Shown here one piece after another: positions 1 through 7,486 of a DNA stretch of 12,888 nucleotides. The notes under the pieces were generated by a model that saw only the letters and a list, made by a program, of their open reading frames with translations, had not been told where the DNA came from and searched no databases. Numbering within the stretch: the first letter of the stretch is position 1; each line of letters starts with the position of its first letter. Source of the DNA: Bacteroidales bacterium (GTDB taxonomy: Bacteria; Bacteroidota; Bacteroidia; Bacteroidales; DTU049); NCBI GenBank assembly GCA_018056215.1, contig JAGPGB010000005.1, positions 1 through 12,888 of the forward strand. The letters run 5' to 3'. Made by a program: the position numbers and the translations under genes.

Positions 1-331
1 TCCATATTCCTGTATATCCTCTAGTAGTATTAAATAATATGTATTTTATCGGACCATCTATTACGGTATATACGTTTTTGGGTAAATATTCTTGAAGCAA
101 TAATATGAAATTATTTAGATTCTCTTGAGTGAAAAACGATGGTAAAATATTTAGAATAACTATTAATAATGGAATAGCTGCCATAATTAATTTAAATGCT
201 ATAGCTGCAGCTCTCACACCCAATAATGAATTCTGTACACCTTTATTAAAAGCATTTATTAAAAACGAATATGATTTATCCGTTTTAGGATAATTGTGAG
301 TTTCTAAATAATTTTTTAATTTTTTTATCAT
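1..331 (-). CDS. YihY/virulence factor BrkB family membrane protein (partial, N-terminal 110 residues)
   Basis: The minus-strand frame opens with ATG at 331-329 and stays open to the window edge, so the C-terminal part is missing. Residues 31-64 (GVQNSLLGVRAAAIAFKL, then a hydrophobic stretch ending in NILP) match the first membrane segment and the 'RAAAIAF' signature of the YihY/BrkB family. These are inner-membrane proteins with about six membrane segments, once misnamed ribonuclease BN, and their biochemical role is unsettled. A basic, hydrophilic N-terminus of about 30 residues precedes the first membrane segment. The gene follows lolA on the same strand after 235 noncoding bases. I found no clear TAnnTTTG box upstream, so its own promoter is not identified. 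The family call is fairly secure; the function is not. Confidence 0.8.
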   Translation of the reverse strand, partial: MIKKLKNYLETHNYPKTDKSYSFLINAFNKGVQNSLLGVRAAAIAFKLIMAAIPLLIVILNILPSFFTQENLNNFILLLQEYLPKNVYTVIDGPIKYILFNTTRGYTGIW

Positions 332-469
332 TTTATTATAATATAAACTATAATTTTAATTTTATAAAATATATTATCAATTTATTGATTCATCTTATTT
401 TTATATTCCCATTGTTTATATTATATATTATTTGCATTATATTAATTTACACTACTCATTTATGCTCTT

Positions 470-566
470 CATCTTTAATCTCCTTATCTCCTACTTACCC
501 AATTTTTCAGTCTTCTTGTCATCAAGTCTCCCTAGTCTCTTCGTCTCCACCTCTTCCAGTCTCCCA
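470..566 (-). repeat. Purine-rich (on the minus strand) intergenic repeat downstream of lolA
   Basis: On the plus strand this stretch is almost purely pyrimidine and carries five GTCT words starting at 510, 526, 535, 542 and 559, usually in an AGTCTCC-like context. On the minus strand, the lolA mRNA strand, it reads as irregular GAGAC/AGGAG repeats. The repeat begins directly after the lolA stop codon. It resembles in style, but not in exact sequence, the GGAGT-rich repeats after rnfA. From memory, similar AGTCTCC/GGAGT strings are scattered between genes in many Bacteroidota. An open frame across it (385-624, plus) is taken as non-coding. Confidence 0.6.
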
Positions 567-1211
567 CTATCTCATATCATTAACGACTACACCAGGATGT
601 TCACTAGCATTAAATACAAAATAACTATCAGAAACTGTAATATTAGGTGTTAATTTATCAATTACATAAGTGAAAGTATTATTATCTTTGTTATAAACAG
701 AAGCGCTAGTGAGTAGTTTAGTATTATTGTCGATTTCTAATCTAATTTTATAATAAGATTTACTCGTTTTAGGAACTAAATCTATGACATTAATAACTTT
801 ATTATTTTTAGGTAGTTCTCGAATAAATTTAGGATAATGATCTTTTTTATAATCTGCTAATAAAATATAATTAGGTAAAAGTTCATCATCAGCATTTACA
901 GAATTTATTTGTACTTCTTTATCATTAACGAAATAAGTCCATTTAGTGGTACCATCGCAATAGATAATTTGATCATCCAAAGAAAGCACATATTTATTAC
1001 CTTTGATAGTAATGGAACCTTTATTTTCGTTTCTAGTATTTTTAGTAGAATTTTCCATAATATAGGTAAAATCAATTTTCAATGTATTATAGCTTTGGAT
1101 TTTGGCATAAGTCACATCTAAAATTTTTTGTGCTTTAGTATCTACAACTTGAGAAAATAATAATTGAGGTAATAAAAAGATTATTACAACAAAATAATTT
1201 AAAGATTTCAT
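567..1211 (-). CDS. lolA: LolA-like outer membrane lipoprotein carrier protein
   Basis: This is a 214-residue secreted protein. Residues 1-20 form a typical signal peptide (MKSLNYF, then a hydrophobic core ending LLFS, with Q21 as likely mature start). The mature part has LolA features: an amphipathic N-terminal helix (about 25-42), then alternating beta strands with the family's 'GSITIKGNKYVL' and 'IIYCDGTTKWTY' segments (about 66-94). It ends HPGVVVNDMR, like Bacteroidota LolA C-termini. LolA ferries lipoproteins released by LolCDE across the periplasm to the outer membrane. It starts 12 bases after ftsK on the same strand, an ftsK-lolA pairing common in Bacteroidota, so the two are probably cotranscribed. 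The TAG stop touches a purine-rich repeat. Sequence identity to proteobacterial LolA is low, so the call rests on fold-like pattern, length and neighbour. Confidence 0.8.
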   Translation of the reverse strand: MKSLNYFVVIIFLLPQLLFSQVVDTKAQKILDVTYAKIQSYNTLKIDFTYIMENSTKNTRNENKGSITIKGNKYVLSLDDQIIYCDGTTKWTYFVNDKEVQINSVNADDELLPNYILLADYKKDHYPKFIRELPKNNKVINVIDLVPKTSKSYYKIRLEIDNNTKLLTSASVYNKDNNTFTYVIDKLTPNITVSDSYFVFNASEHPGVVVNDMR

Positions 1212-1223
1212 AATTTTAAGATT

Positions 1224-3731
1224 TTAATTAGGACTGTTCAAAATTTGTTCCAATTGTGAAATATCGGAAATCAAAACGTCACGTGGTTTACTACCTATTT
1301 GAGGTCCCACAATGTTTAGTGCTTCTAGCTGATCCATTATTCTACCTGCTCTATTATGTCCTATTTGCAATTTTCTCTGCAGTAGGCTAGTAGAACCTTG
1401 CTGTGCAGAAATAATAATAGCAGCAGCATCCATTATCAATGGATCCAAAGATTGTATTTCTATAATTTGAGGATTAGTACCTTCCATGATTGGTTCTGGT
1501 AGGATATATGCTTCAGGAAATCCAGGTTGTTGAGAAATATATTCCATCAAAGCATCTATCTCTGGGGTATCTATAAAAGCACATTGTATGCGGGTTAGTT
1601 CACTACCAACAGCGAAAAGCATATCACCACGTCCTATGAGTTGTTCAGCACCATTAACATCTAATATTGTTCTAGAATCTACCTTACTAGAAACTCTAAA
1701 AGCTATTCTAGCGGGGAAATTAGCCTTTATTTTACCAGTAATCACATCTACAGAAGGACGTTGTGTAGCAATAATCACATGAATACCTACAGCTCTTGCT
1801 AGCTGAGCTATACGAGCTACTGGCAACTCCACTTCTTTGCCAGCAGTCATTATCAAATCAGCAAATTCATCTATCACTAGCACTACATAAGGCATAAATT
1901 CATGTCCTTCCTCAGGATCAAGCATTCCTGATAAATATTTCTTGTTATATTCCACAATATTTTTAACACCTGCTTGTTTCAAAAAATCATATCTGGCATC
2001 CATCAATATTGTCAGTGAATATAAAGTTTTTACTACTTTATCTACATCAGTAACAATAGGTTCAGTCTCATTAGGGATCTTTGCTAAATAATGATTCTCC
2101 AGCTTGGCATACGGTGATAGTTCAACTTTTTTAGGATCAATAAAGATAAATTTAATCTCGTGAGGTAATTTTTTGTATAGTAAAGAAGCAATAATCGTAT
2201 TAATGCCAACAGATTTTCCTTGTCCTGTAGCACCAGCTATCAATAGATGAGGCATTTTTGTCAAATCAGCTACATAGACATCATTAGAAATGGTTTTACC
2301 TATTACTATAGGTAGCTCACCTTTGAAATTTTTAAATTTTTCACTTTCTAATACGGTTCTAATGGATACAGTTTCTTTATTAGAATTTGGCACTTCTATA
2401 CCTATTGTACCTTTACCAGGTATAGGGGCTATAATACGAATTCCATAAGCTGCCAATGACAAAGCTATATCATCTTCTAAATTTCTTATTCTAGAAATTC
2501 TCACTCCTGGAGCTGGAACTATTTCATATAGAGTAACTGTAGGTCCTACTGTAGCATTAATTTTACTAATCTGTATTTGATATTGAGCTAAAGTTTCTAC
2601 AATTTTATTTTTATTTGCTTCTAATTCTTCTTTTGTAACTCTATTATTCTGCGTTTCATAATAATTCAAAATGTCATATGGAGGCAGCTGATAATCTAAA
2701 TTATAAACTTCAGGTACAAACTCTTGCTGTTTTTTAGGCTCTATATTTGGAGTTTCTATTATAATTTCATCTTTGGTTTCTTCTATTGTAAATTCAATAT
2801 CATTATTAGTTTTATTATCCTTTAATACTTCATCATTTATAGGTGCTGCATTTTCTTTATTATTAATTATTTCTTTATCATTTTCAATATCCCATGCATA
2901 ATGAGGTTGTGGCTCCTCAATTTTAATATTTTCAATTTCGAAATTTTGTTGATTTTCTTCAATAGTATTATCAATATTTGTATCTAATCCATCTAATAAT
3001 ATTTCTTCATTTAATTTATCAGCACTATCCCTATGTGTTTTTTTAGATTTATTATTTATTAAAGATTTAAATTTATAAAATAATTCTTTATAAGAAACTT
3101 TAAATAACCAAAAGAAAAAAACAACATTTAAAATAATCACTAATAAGGCAAAAAAAGTTTTTCCTATGTATGGAGTAAGTAAATTTTTAATAGTTGCACC
3201 CCACAAGCCACCAGCTACATCTCCAAAAAGCGTTAAAAATAAAGGTAATAAAATTAACGGTACTAAAGTATATACTTGATATTTTAAAAAGATTGATACA
3301 TTTTTTTTAATTATTGAATAAAAAAGTAAAAATAACCAAACGGGAATTAAAAAAGCTGCTATTCCAAAACCTTGCTTTACTAGTAAATATCCTAAACATG
3401 CACCTAATCTACCAAGAGGATTTGCTGTTTTAAATGATTCATTATTGACAGCTGAGAAACCATTTACCAAAAAAGGTTCATCTGCAGTTCCATAGAAAAA
3501 GTAAAAAATAATAGATAAAAATATATAAATAGCAGATAATAAAATTAATGAAATAAAGATCCAGTATATAATATTACCTACATTAATAGAAGATTTATCC
3601 TCATTGGTCGATTTATTATTTATGGGTTTGTTATTTTCTTTTTTAGTTGTTTTTTCCTCAGTAGGTTTTTTAATAGTCTTTTTAGTAGTTTTTTTATTTG
3701 CTACTCTTTTATTTTCTTTTTGCTCTGTCAT
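1224..3731 (-). CDS. ftsK: DNA translocase FtsK
   Basis: This is an 835-residue FtsK/SpoIIIE-type DNA pump that anchors at the septum and moves chromosome ends apart during division. Residues 1-48 are a Lys/Thr/Asn-rich tail. Hydrophobic segments at about 52-79, 121-142, 151-170 and 193-211 give the usual membrane domain. An acidic, Asn-rich linker (about 225-345) follows. The alpha/beta motor has Walker A GATGQGKS at 500-507 and Walker B VVLVIDEF with D621 and E622, plus the conserved ATQRPSVDVITG and LIGRGDML stretches. A C-terminal winged-helix gamma domain (about 760-833, RKLQIGHNRAGRIMDQLE) would read polar DNA sequences and activate XerCD. All key residues look intact. The ATG start at 3731 is about 20 bases downstream of the expected transcription start of the promoter at 3758-3765. 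lolA follows 12 bases downstream. Confidence 0.96.
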   Translation of the reverse strand: MTEQKENKRVANKKTTKKTIKKPTEEKTTKKENNKPINNKSTNEDKSSINVGNIIYWIFISLILLSAIYIFLSIIFYFFYGTADEPFLVNGFSAVNNESFKTANPLGRLGACLGYLLVKQGFGIAAFLIPVWLFLLFYSIIKKNVSIFLKYQVYTLVPLILLPLFLTLFGDVAGGLWGATIKNLLTPYIGKTFFALLVIILNVVFFFWLFKVSYKELFYKFKSLINNKSKKTHRDSADKLNEEILLDGLDTNIDNTIEENQQNFEIENIKIEEPQPHYAWDIENDKEIINNKENAAPINDEVLKDNKTNNDIEFTIEETKDEIIIETPNIEPKKQQEFVPEVYNLDYQLPPYDILNYYETQNNRVTKEELEANKNKIVETLAQYQIQISKINATVGPTVTLYEIVPAPGVRISRIRNLEDDIALSLAAYGIRIIAPIPGKGTIGIEVPNSNKETVSIRTVLESEKFKNFKGELPIVIGKTISNDVYVADLTKMPHLLIAGATGQGKSVGINTIIASLLYKKLPHEIKFIFIDPKKVELSPYAKLENHYLAKIPNETEPIVTDVDKVVKTLYSLTILMDARYDFLKQAGVKNIVEYNKKYLSGMLDPEEGHEFMPYVVLVIDEFADLIMTAGKEVELPVARIAQLARAVGIHVIIATQRPSVDVITGKIKANFPARIAFRVSSKVDSRTILDVNGAEQLIGRGDMLFAVGSELTRIQCAFIDTPEIDALMEYISQQPGFPEAYILPEPIMEGTNPQIIEIQSLDPLIMDAAAIIISAQQGSTSLLQRKLQIGHNRAGRIMDQLEALNIVGPQIGSKPRDVLISDISQLEQILNSPN

Positions 3732-3757
3732 ATAAACTAGTCCATAAAATAATATTA

Positions 3758-3765
3758 CAAAATTA
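3758..3765 (-). promoter_or_regulatory. Putative -7 promoter box for ftsK-lolA
   Basis: The minus strand reads TAATTTTG, an exact fit to the Bacteroidota -7 consensus TAnnTTTG, 26 bases upstream of the ftsK ATG. No TTG was found at the usual 17-23 base distance for the -33 element, so it rests on one box only. Confidence 0.5.
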
Positions 3766-3850
3766 ATAAATATTTAATTTAACTATAAAAATAAATAACA
3801 AATAATTTTTAATAATGTAAATAATAGGACGAAATTTAAAAAATCATATT

Positions 3851-4549
3851 CTACTCTTCGCCACCGAATAATTCTTTAGCTTCATCTTCAGTTAGTTCTT
3901 CGAAATCTGTAGGAATGAGGAAATCTGTTTCTTTAATCTTTACTTTACTAGTATTCACCTCGCTAACTCTAAATATTATAGAACCTTCTTCTTGAGTAGA
4001 AACATACTCCATTGGGAATCCTTTTAGACCAGCGAAATCACCAGCAGCATTGATTTTACCATCATTAATTTCAGGAGAATACCATACTACTGTAGTGATA
4101 GGATCACCAAATTCATCTTTAACTATGTATTCTGCTTTATAAGCTTTATAACCAGCAATTTCTTTAGTAGAGTCAATGTAATTAATTTTTGGTGATACTT
4201 CTTCTAATTTTTCTAAAATCTTTTCTTTTGGAGTTTTTATGAATTTTTTTAGTTGATAAGCAGGTATATCTATTAATGCAACTGATGTAGTATCATCACC
4301 ATCTTGTATATTTGTCATATATCCCATTCCAGAGAGATCGATAACAGTTTTCATTTTATTACCATACACATATACTTTTAACTCTTTTGGTTGCTGAGCT
4401 AAAACAGCTGGATCCCAATTACCTACATAATCTATTTTATATGTAATTTCAGCTATAAAAGGTTTACTGGATCCTTTAGTTTTTTGAGCAAAAACCATTA
4501 ATGAAGATAAAATTAAAATGCCAAATAAGGCAACACGAATGTTTTTCAT
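3851..4549 (-). CDS. Secreted protein of unknown function, DUF4412/GLPGLI-like
   Basis: The protein has 232 residues with the ATG at 4549 as start. A longer frame begins with TTG at 4567, but that TTG lies inside the likely -7 promoter box, so it cannot be the start from this promoter. Residues 1-22 (MKNIRVALFG, hydrophobic core, VFAQ) are a signal peptide. There is no lipobox Cys, so a soluble periplasmic or exported protein is likely. The mature protein alternates strands and has 'AEITYKIDYVG', 'KVYVYGNKMKTVID', 'TKEIAGYKAYKAEY' and 'TVVWYSPEIN' segments. This layout resembles Bacteroidota DUF4412/GLPGLI-type proteins, which are beta-rich and LolA/LppX-like, but I cannot assign a family firmly. 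The C-terminus is acidic (LTEDEAKELFGGEE). It is divergent from the barrel-protein gene and upstream of ftsK on the same strand, 119 bases away, with its own promoter. Confidence 0.75.
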   Translation of the reverse strand: MKNIRVALFGILILSSLMVFAQKTKGSSKPFIAEITYKIDYVGNWDPAVLAQQPKELKVYVYGNKMKTVIDLSGMGYMTNIQDGDDTTSVALIDIPAYQLKKFIKTPKEKILEKLEEVSPKINYIDSTKEIAGYKAYKAEYIVKDEFGDPITTVVWYSPEINDGKINAAGDFAGLKGFPMEYVSTQEEGSIIFRVSEVNTSKVKIKETDFLIPTDFEELTEDEAKELFGGEE

Positions 4550-4564
4550 AGTTTTATTTTTTTG

Positions 4565-4572
4565 CAAATATA
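4565..4572 (-). promoter_or_regulatory. Putative -7 promoter box for the 3851-4549 gene
   Basis: The minus strand reads TATATTTG followed by CA, matching TAnnTTTG. The implied transcript starts about 9 bases before the ATG at 4549, a very short leader. The box contains the alternative TTG start at 4567-4565, which argues against that longer reading frame. No clear -33 TTG was found. Confidence 0.55.
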
Positions 4573-4616
4573 TTAATTTTTTTTATTTGAAAGAATTTTA
4601 TTTAAATATTTTATTA

Positions 4617-4624
4617 TAAATTTG
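4617..4624 (+). promoter_or_regulatory. Putative -7 promoter box for the 4640-5545 gene
   Basis: The plus strand reads TAAATTTG followed by CA, matching TAnnTTTG, 15 bases before the ATG at 4640. It overlaps the alternative TTG start at 4622-4624, which therefore should not be used. A TTTG at 4586-4589 is 27 bases upstream, somewhat too far for a standard -33 element. Confidence 0.55.
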
Positions 4625-4639
4625 CATAAAATTAATATA

Positions 4640-5545
4640 ATGAAAATAAAATTTTTAATATTAATCATAATAAATTTGCTTTCCATAGGCTGTATATTCC
4701 CTCAAGCATGGAAATTAGATAGACAAAATATTGGAATAAATATAGGGGTAACTAATTTTTTAGGAGATTTAGGTGGTAGCAAAACTATAGGACAACCATT
4801 TATTTATGATATAGATATACAAGCCACTAGACCTTTGATAGGATTATCTTATAATTATAGACTAGATAAAATATCTACTCTAAGTACGCAATTAAACTTT
4901 GGTTACTTAAGAGGTGATGATGCTTTTACTAAAAATCCAATACGAAATAATAGAAATTTAAATTTTCGTAGTCCTATTTTAGAATTAACAGAACAATATG
5001 AATTACTTATTTATAACTCTAAGGAGACACATCGTTATCAATTAAGAGGTGTACGTGGTTGGACAAGTATTGAAATTTATGCATTTGTGGGAGTTGGGGT
5101 ATTTTGGTTTAATCCACAAGGTAGAGCTCCTAATGGAAGATGGTATAATCTAAAACCACTTTCTACAGAAGGACAAGGATTGTCCCCAGAAATCCAACCA
5201 TACAGTAATTTTCAAGTTACCATACCATATGGATTAGGGTTTAGGTATAGACCTAATAGGCAGTGGGCATATGGTTTTGCTATAGGACCTAGATTTACAT
5301 TTACAGATTACATTGACGATTGTAGCACAGTGTATTTTGATAACGATATTATTAGAAGTCAAAAGGGAGATATAGCTGCTTACTTTGCTGATCCATCTAA
5401 AGGTGAAATCGCTGGTCAAACAATTACTGGTGAACAACGTGGTGACCCAGAAGATAAAGATACTTACATTTTCGCATATTTTACAATTAATTATGCTCTT
5501 AGCAGTTCAAATATTAAAAGATCTAATTTACCTAAATTTTATTAA
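4640..5545 (+). CDS. Outer-membrane beta-barrel protein, DUF6089-like
   Basis: The protein has 301 residues from the ATG at 4640; a TTG 18 bases upstream lies in the -7 promoter box and is rejected. Residues 1 to about 22 form a signal peptide, followed by mature AWKLDRQNIGINIG. The next segment, 'GVTNFLGDLGGS', and the run of alternating aromatic and glycine-rich strands (LSYNYRL, TLSTQLNFGYLRGDD, IYAFVGVGVFWF, TIPYGLGFRYR, WAYGFAIGPRFTFTDYIDD) resemble the DUF6089-type Bacteroidota barrels, which carry an 'FFGDIGG'-like motif after the signal peptide. A small outer-membrane barrel of unknown cargo is the best reading. There is a Cys in the signal peptide (IGC), but the -3 residue is Ser, a poor lipobox, so a lipoprotein is less likely. 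It is monocistronic: trxB follows after 94 bases with its own promoter. Confidence 0.75.
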   Translation: MKIKFLILIIINLLSIGCIFPQAWKLDRQNIGINIGVTNFLGDLGGSKTIGQPFIYDIDIQATRPLIGLSYNYRLDKISTLSTQLNFGYLRGDDAFTKNPIRNNRNLNFRSPILELTEQYELLIYNSKETHRYQLRGVRGWTSIEIYAFVGVGVFWFNPQGRAPNGRWYNLKPLSTEGQGLSPEIQPYSNFQVTIPYGLGFRYRPNRQWAYGFAIGPRFTFTDYIDDCSTVYFDNDIIRSQKGDIAAYFADPSKGEIAGQTITGEQRGDPEDKDTYIFAYFTINYALSSSNIKRSNLPKFY

Positions 5546-5562
5546 AAAAATTTTTTATTTTT
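5544..5562 (+). terminator. Possible weak A/T-tract terminator after the barrel-protein gene
   Basis: Overlapping the TAA stop is a run of seven A, six T, one A and five T. The A/T runs are self-complementary and end in a T-tract, which could help end transcription, but there is no GC stem. The reading is weak. Confidence 0.25.
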
Positions 5563-5592
5563 ACTTATCAATAAATGATAAATGTCAATAGG

Positions 5593-5620
5593 TTGCTATT
5601 ATTTTCTTTTATTAATTTTG
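5593..5620 (+). promoter_or_regulatory. Putative trxB promoter (-33 TTG, -7 TAATTTTG)
   Basis: TTG at 5593-5595 and TAATTTTG at 5613-5620, followed by CA, are separated by 17 bases. This is the only promoter in the window where both Bacteroidota elements fit. The ATG of trxB is 20 bases after the -7 box. Confidence 0.6.
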
Positions 5621-5639
5621 CAAAAAATTATAAAGACTA

Positions 5640-6590
5640 ATGACAAACATTAATAACTTAAAACAAATTGTAATATTAGGTTCTGGTCCAGCTGGCTTAA
5701 CTGCAGCTTTATATACAGCCAGAGCTGATTATAATCCAATCGTTTATGAAGGCCTTGTAAGTGGCGGTCAGCTTACAACAGCAACAGTAATAGAAAATTA
5801 TCCTGGTTTTCCTGAAGGGATTCAAGGGACTGAATTAATGCAAAAATTTAGAGAACAAGCCAGTAAATTCGGTGCAGAACTTCTTTTTTCTACTATCGAT
5901 AAAGTTGATTTTTCTAAACATCCATTTACACTTTGGGACGACAAAAACAATGAAATTAAAGCTCTGTCTGTAATTATAGCTACAGGTGCATCACCAAAAA
6001 TGTTAGGAATTCCTTCTGAAAAAGAATATTTCGGACAAGGTGTATCTACTTGTGCTACTTGTGACGGATATTTTTATAAAGGTAAAGTCGTCGCTGTGAT
6101 AGGTGGTGGTGATACTGCTGCTATGGAGGCTATATATTTATCTAATTTAGCTTCTAAAGTTTACATAATACATCGTAGAGATGAACTCAGAGCATGCTCT
6201 TGCTCTCAAAAGAAAATCTTAAATACTCCAAATATTGAAGTGATATGGGATAGTGTAGTAGACGAAATAATTGGCGAAACAAAAGGTTTTGCTAAATATG
6301 TTACTGCAATTAAATTAAAAAATATTAAAACTAATACATACAATACTATCAATGTAGATGGCGTTTTTATTGCTATTGGTCATCATCCTAATACAGAACT
6401 TTTTGTTAATCAGTTAGAATTAACTGAAGAAAAATATATTAAAACTATTCCTGGAACAACTAAAACAAGCGTAGATGGTGTTTTCGCTTGTGGCGACGTG
6501 CAAGATCCAGTATATAAACAAGCAGTAATCGCCGCTGGCTCTGGTGCTATGGCTGCTCTAGATACTCAAAATTTTTTAGAAAAATTTTGA
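5640..6590 (+). CDS. trxB: Thioredoxin-disulfide reductase
   Basis: This 316-residue cytoplasmic flavoenzyme uses NADPH to reduce thioredoxin through FAD and a redox disulfide. FAD-binding GSGPAG sits at 14-19 and GGQLTTATVIENYPGF at 42-57. The active-site CATC is C138 and C141, followed by D142. The NADPH site has GGGDTA at 155-160 and HRRDELRA at 178-185. The C-terminal FAD contact GVFACGDVQDP is at 280-290. Length and domain order are standard for low-molecular-weight TrxB. One oddity is CSC at 186-188 right after HRRDELRA, where most homologues I recall read SK. It starts with ATG 20 bases after a good promoter and appears monocistronic, converging with the lysE-family gene. The HRR motif supports NADPH use over the ferredoxin-dependent variants. 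Confidence 0.95.
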   Translation: MTNINNLKQIVILGSGPAGLTAALYTARADYNPIVYEGLVSGGQLTTATVIENYPGFPEGIQGTELMQKFREQASKFGAELLFSTIDKVDFSKHPFTLWDDKNNEIKALSVIIATGASPKMLGIPSEKEYFGQGVSTCATCDGYFYKGKVVAVIGGGDTAAMEAIYLSNLASKVYIIHRRDELRACSCSQKKILNTPNIEVIWDSVVDEIIGETKGFAKYVTAIKLKNIKTNTYNTINVDGVFIAIGHHPNTELFVNQLELTEEKYIKTIPGTTKTSVDGVFACGDVQDPVYKQAVIAAGSGAMAALDTQNFLEKF

Positions 6591-6602
6591 TAACATTTTC
6601 CA

Positions 6603-6632
6603 TATTTTTTAATGCTAAATATTTAAAAAATA
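6603..6632. terminator. Perfect AT-only inverted repeat between convergent genes, possible bidirectional terminator
   Basis: TATTTTTTAA at 6603-6612 and TTAAAAAATA at 6623-6632 are exact reverse complements separated by 10 bases. The repeat lies between the trxB stop (6588-6590) and covers the stop codon of the lysE-family gene (6623-6625). Its placement and the flanking T/A runs fit a shared terminator, but the stem has no GC pairs and would be weak. Confidence 0.4.
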
Positions 6633-7261
6633 CCTAAGGTTCTAAAAATTAAAATTATTCCTAATATTGTAATTATCAGTCCTATTGTTCTATTAGCATA
6701 CATTATATATCTCGGTCTTAAATAATCTTTTAATTTATGTGCTAAAAGGCTTTTGATAATATCCATAGAAAAAACGGTAAATAAAATACCTAAGAAAAAG
6801 AATACATTGTATAGAATAAATTTATCATGGGGAGCTGATTGTGAAACAATACCTGCTATTGATATCCAAAATATTAGAACAAAAGGATTAGCAATATTTA
6901 AAAAAAATCCTTTAAAATATAGCTTAGTATATTCGTTTTTGCTTTTAATTTCTTTGATTCTAGGATTTCTTTGTTTCAGTATAGAGGGTTTAGAAAATAT
7001 CATTACTAATCCATAAACTATTAGAATTATACTAGCTATTACCCCTAATATATCTTCTAATAATCCACTAATAGCAGATATACCCATTAGAGAAATAAAA
7101 ATTAATACAGCATCACTACTAGAAACACCTAAAGATGTAATTATTGCTTTTTTAAAGCCTTTTTCTAATGCAGTTTGTATCACTAAAAAAAAAGCTGGAC
7201 CAAAGCTAAATGCTAATACTAAACCTACAGGTATGCCTTTTAAAAAAGCATTTATAATCAT
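6623..7261 (-). CDS. LysE/RhtB-family amino acid exporter
   Basis: This 212-residue inner-membrane protein has about six hydrophobic segments (roughly 8-28, 38-60, 66-89, 115-138, 145-166 and 186-209). The N-terminal 'FSFGPAFFLVIQTALEKGFKKAI' region followed by 'LGVSSSDAVLIF' is the signature of the LysE superfamily (the PGP...G...G.....D pattern), here with GP in place of PGP. LysE/RhtB proteins expel amino acids such as lysine, threonine or homoserine using the proton gradient; the substrate here cannot be told. 'LNIANPFVLIFWISIAG' at about 121-137 is the typical N-P motif of the fourth segment. The ATG at 7261 follows a TAAATTTG promoter box at 7300-7307. The gene is convergent with trxB and divergent from rnfB, so it looks monocistronic. 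Confidence 0.87.
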   Translation of the reverse strand: MIINAFLKGIPVGLVLAFSFGPAFFLVIQTALEKGFKKAIITSLGVSSSDAVLIFISLMGISAISGLLEDILGVIASIILIVYGLVMIFSKPSILKQRNPRIKEIKSKNEYTKLYFKGFFLNIANPFVLIFWISIAGIVSQSAPHDKFILYNVFFFLGILFTVFSMDIIKSLLAHKLKDYLRPRYIMYANRTIGLIITILGIILIFRTLGIF

Positions 7262-7299
7262 AATTTTTATTATTTTTTAGCTGTGAAAAAAAAAGTGTG

Positions 7300-7307
7300 C
7301 AAATTTA
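7300..7307 (-). promoter_or_regulatory. Putative -7 promoter box for the lysE-family gene
   Basis: The minus strand reads TAAATTTG followed by CA, matching TAnnTTTG, 38 bases before the ATG at 7261. A TTG lies 15 bases further upstream (7323-7325), slightly closer than the usual -33 spacing. Confidence 0.5.
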
Positions 7308-7479
7308 AAAAATTATTTAAATCAAAAAATATTAAATTTCTTTAAAAAATATTATTTTTATATCAATTGCAAAAATAGTTGTTTTATAATAAAAATATTA
7401 TGTACTAATATGAAAAAATCATTTTTAAATAAATTTTAGTAGTGAAAGATAAATTTTTTTTTACTAAAAATTATTTATT

Positions 7480-7486
7480 TATTTTG
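7480..7486 (+). promoter_or_regulatory. Putative degenerate -7 promoter box for the rnf operon
   Basis: TATTTTG followed by CA at 7480-7488 resembles the -7 box but is one base shorter than TAnnTTTG. It is placed 17 bases before the rnfB start. No -33 TTG was found. The 242-base gap upstream (7262-7503) is otherwise AT-rich and holds no gene I can support. The weak match could mean control by another sigma factor or an activator. Confidence 0.35.

Noticed and set aside
385..624. Open reading frame on the plus strand across the pyrimidine-rich region, Ser/Leu-rich
   Set aside because: It lies over a low-complexity repeat and the 3' end of lolA, and its composition reflects the repeat. No promoter or protein-like pattern is present.
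4550..4567. TTG start adding six residues to the secreted protein
   Set aside because: The TTG is part of the TATATTTG promoter box, and the ATG at 4549 gives a standard signal peptide.
4622..4639. TTG start adding six residues to the barrel protein
   Set aside because: The TTG is part of the TAAATTTG promoter box, and the ATG at 4640 begins a normal signal peptide.
4640..4705. Lipoprotein signal (IGC) in the barrel protein
   Set aside because: The -3 position is Ser, which is poor for a lipobox, and the family normally has an ordinary signal peptide ending just before AWKL.
5565..5581. TTATCA/TGATAA hairpin as terminator of the barrel gene
   Set aside because: The stem is only six AT-rich pairs and is not followed by a T-run on the plus strand.
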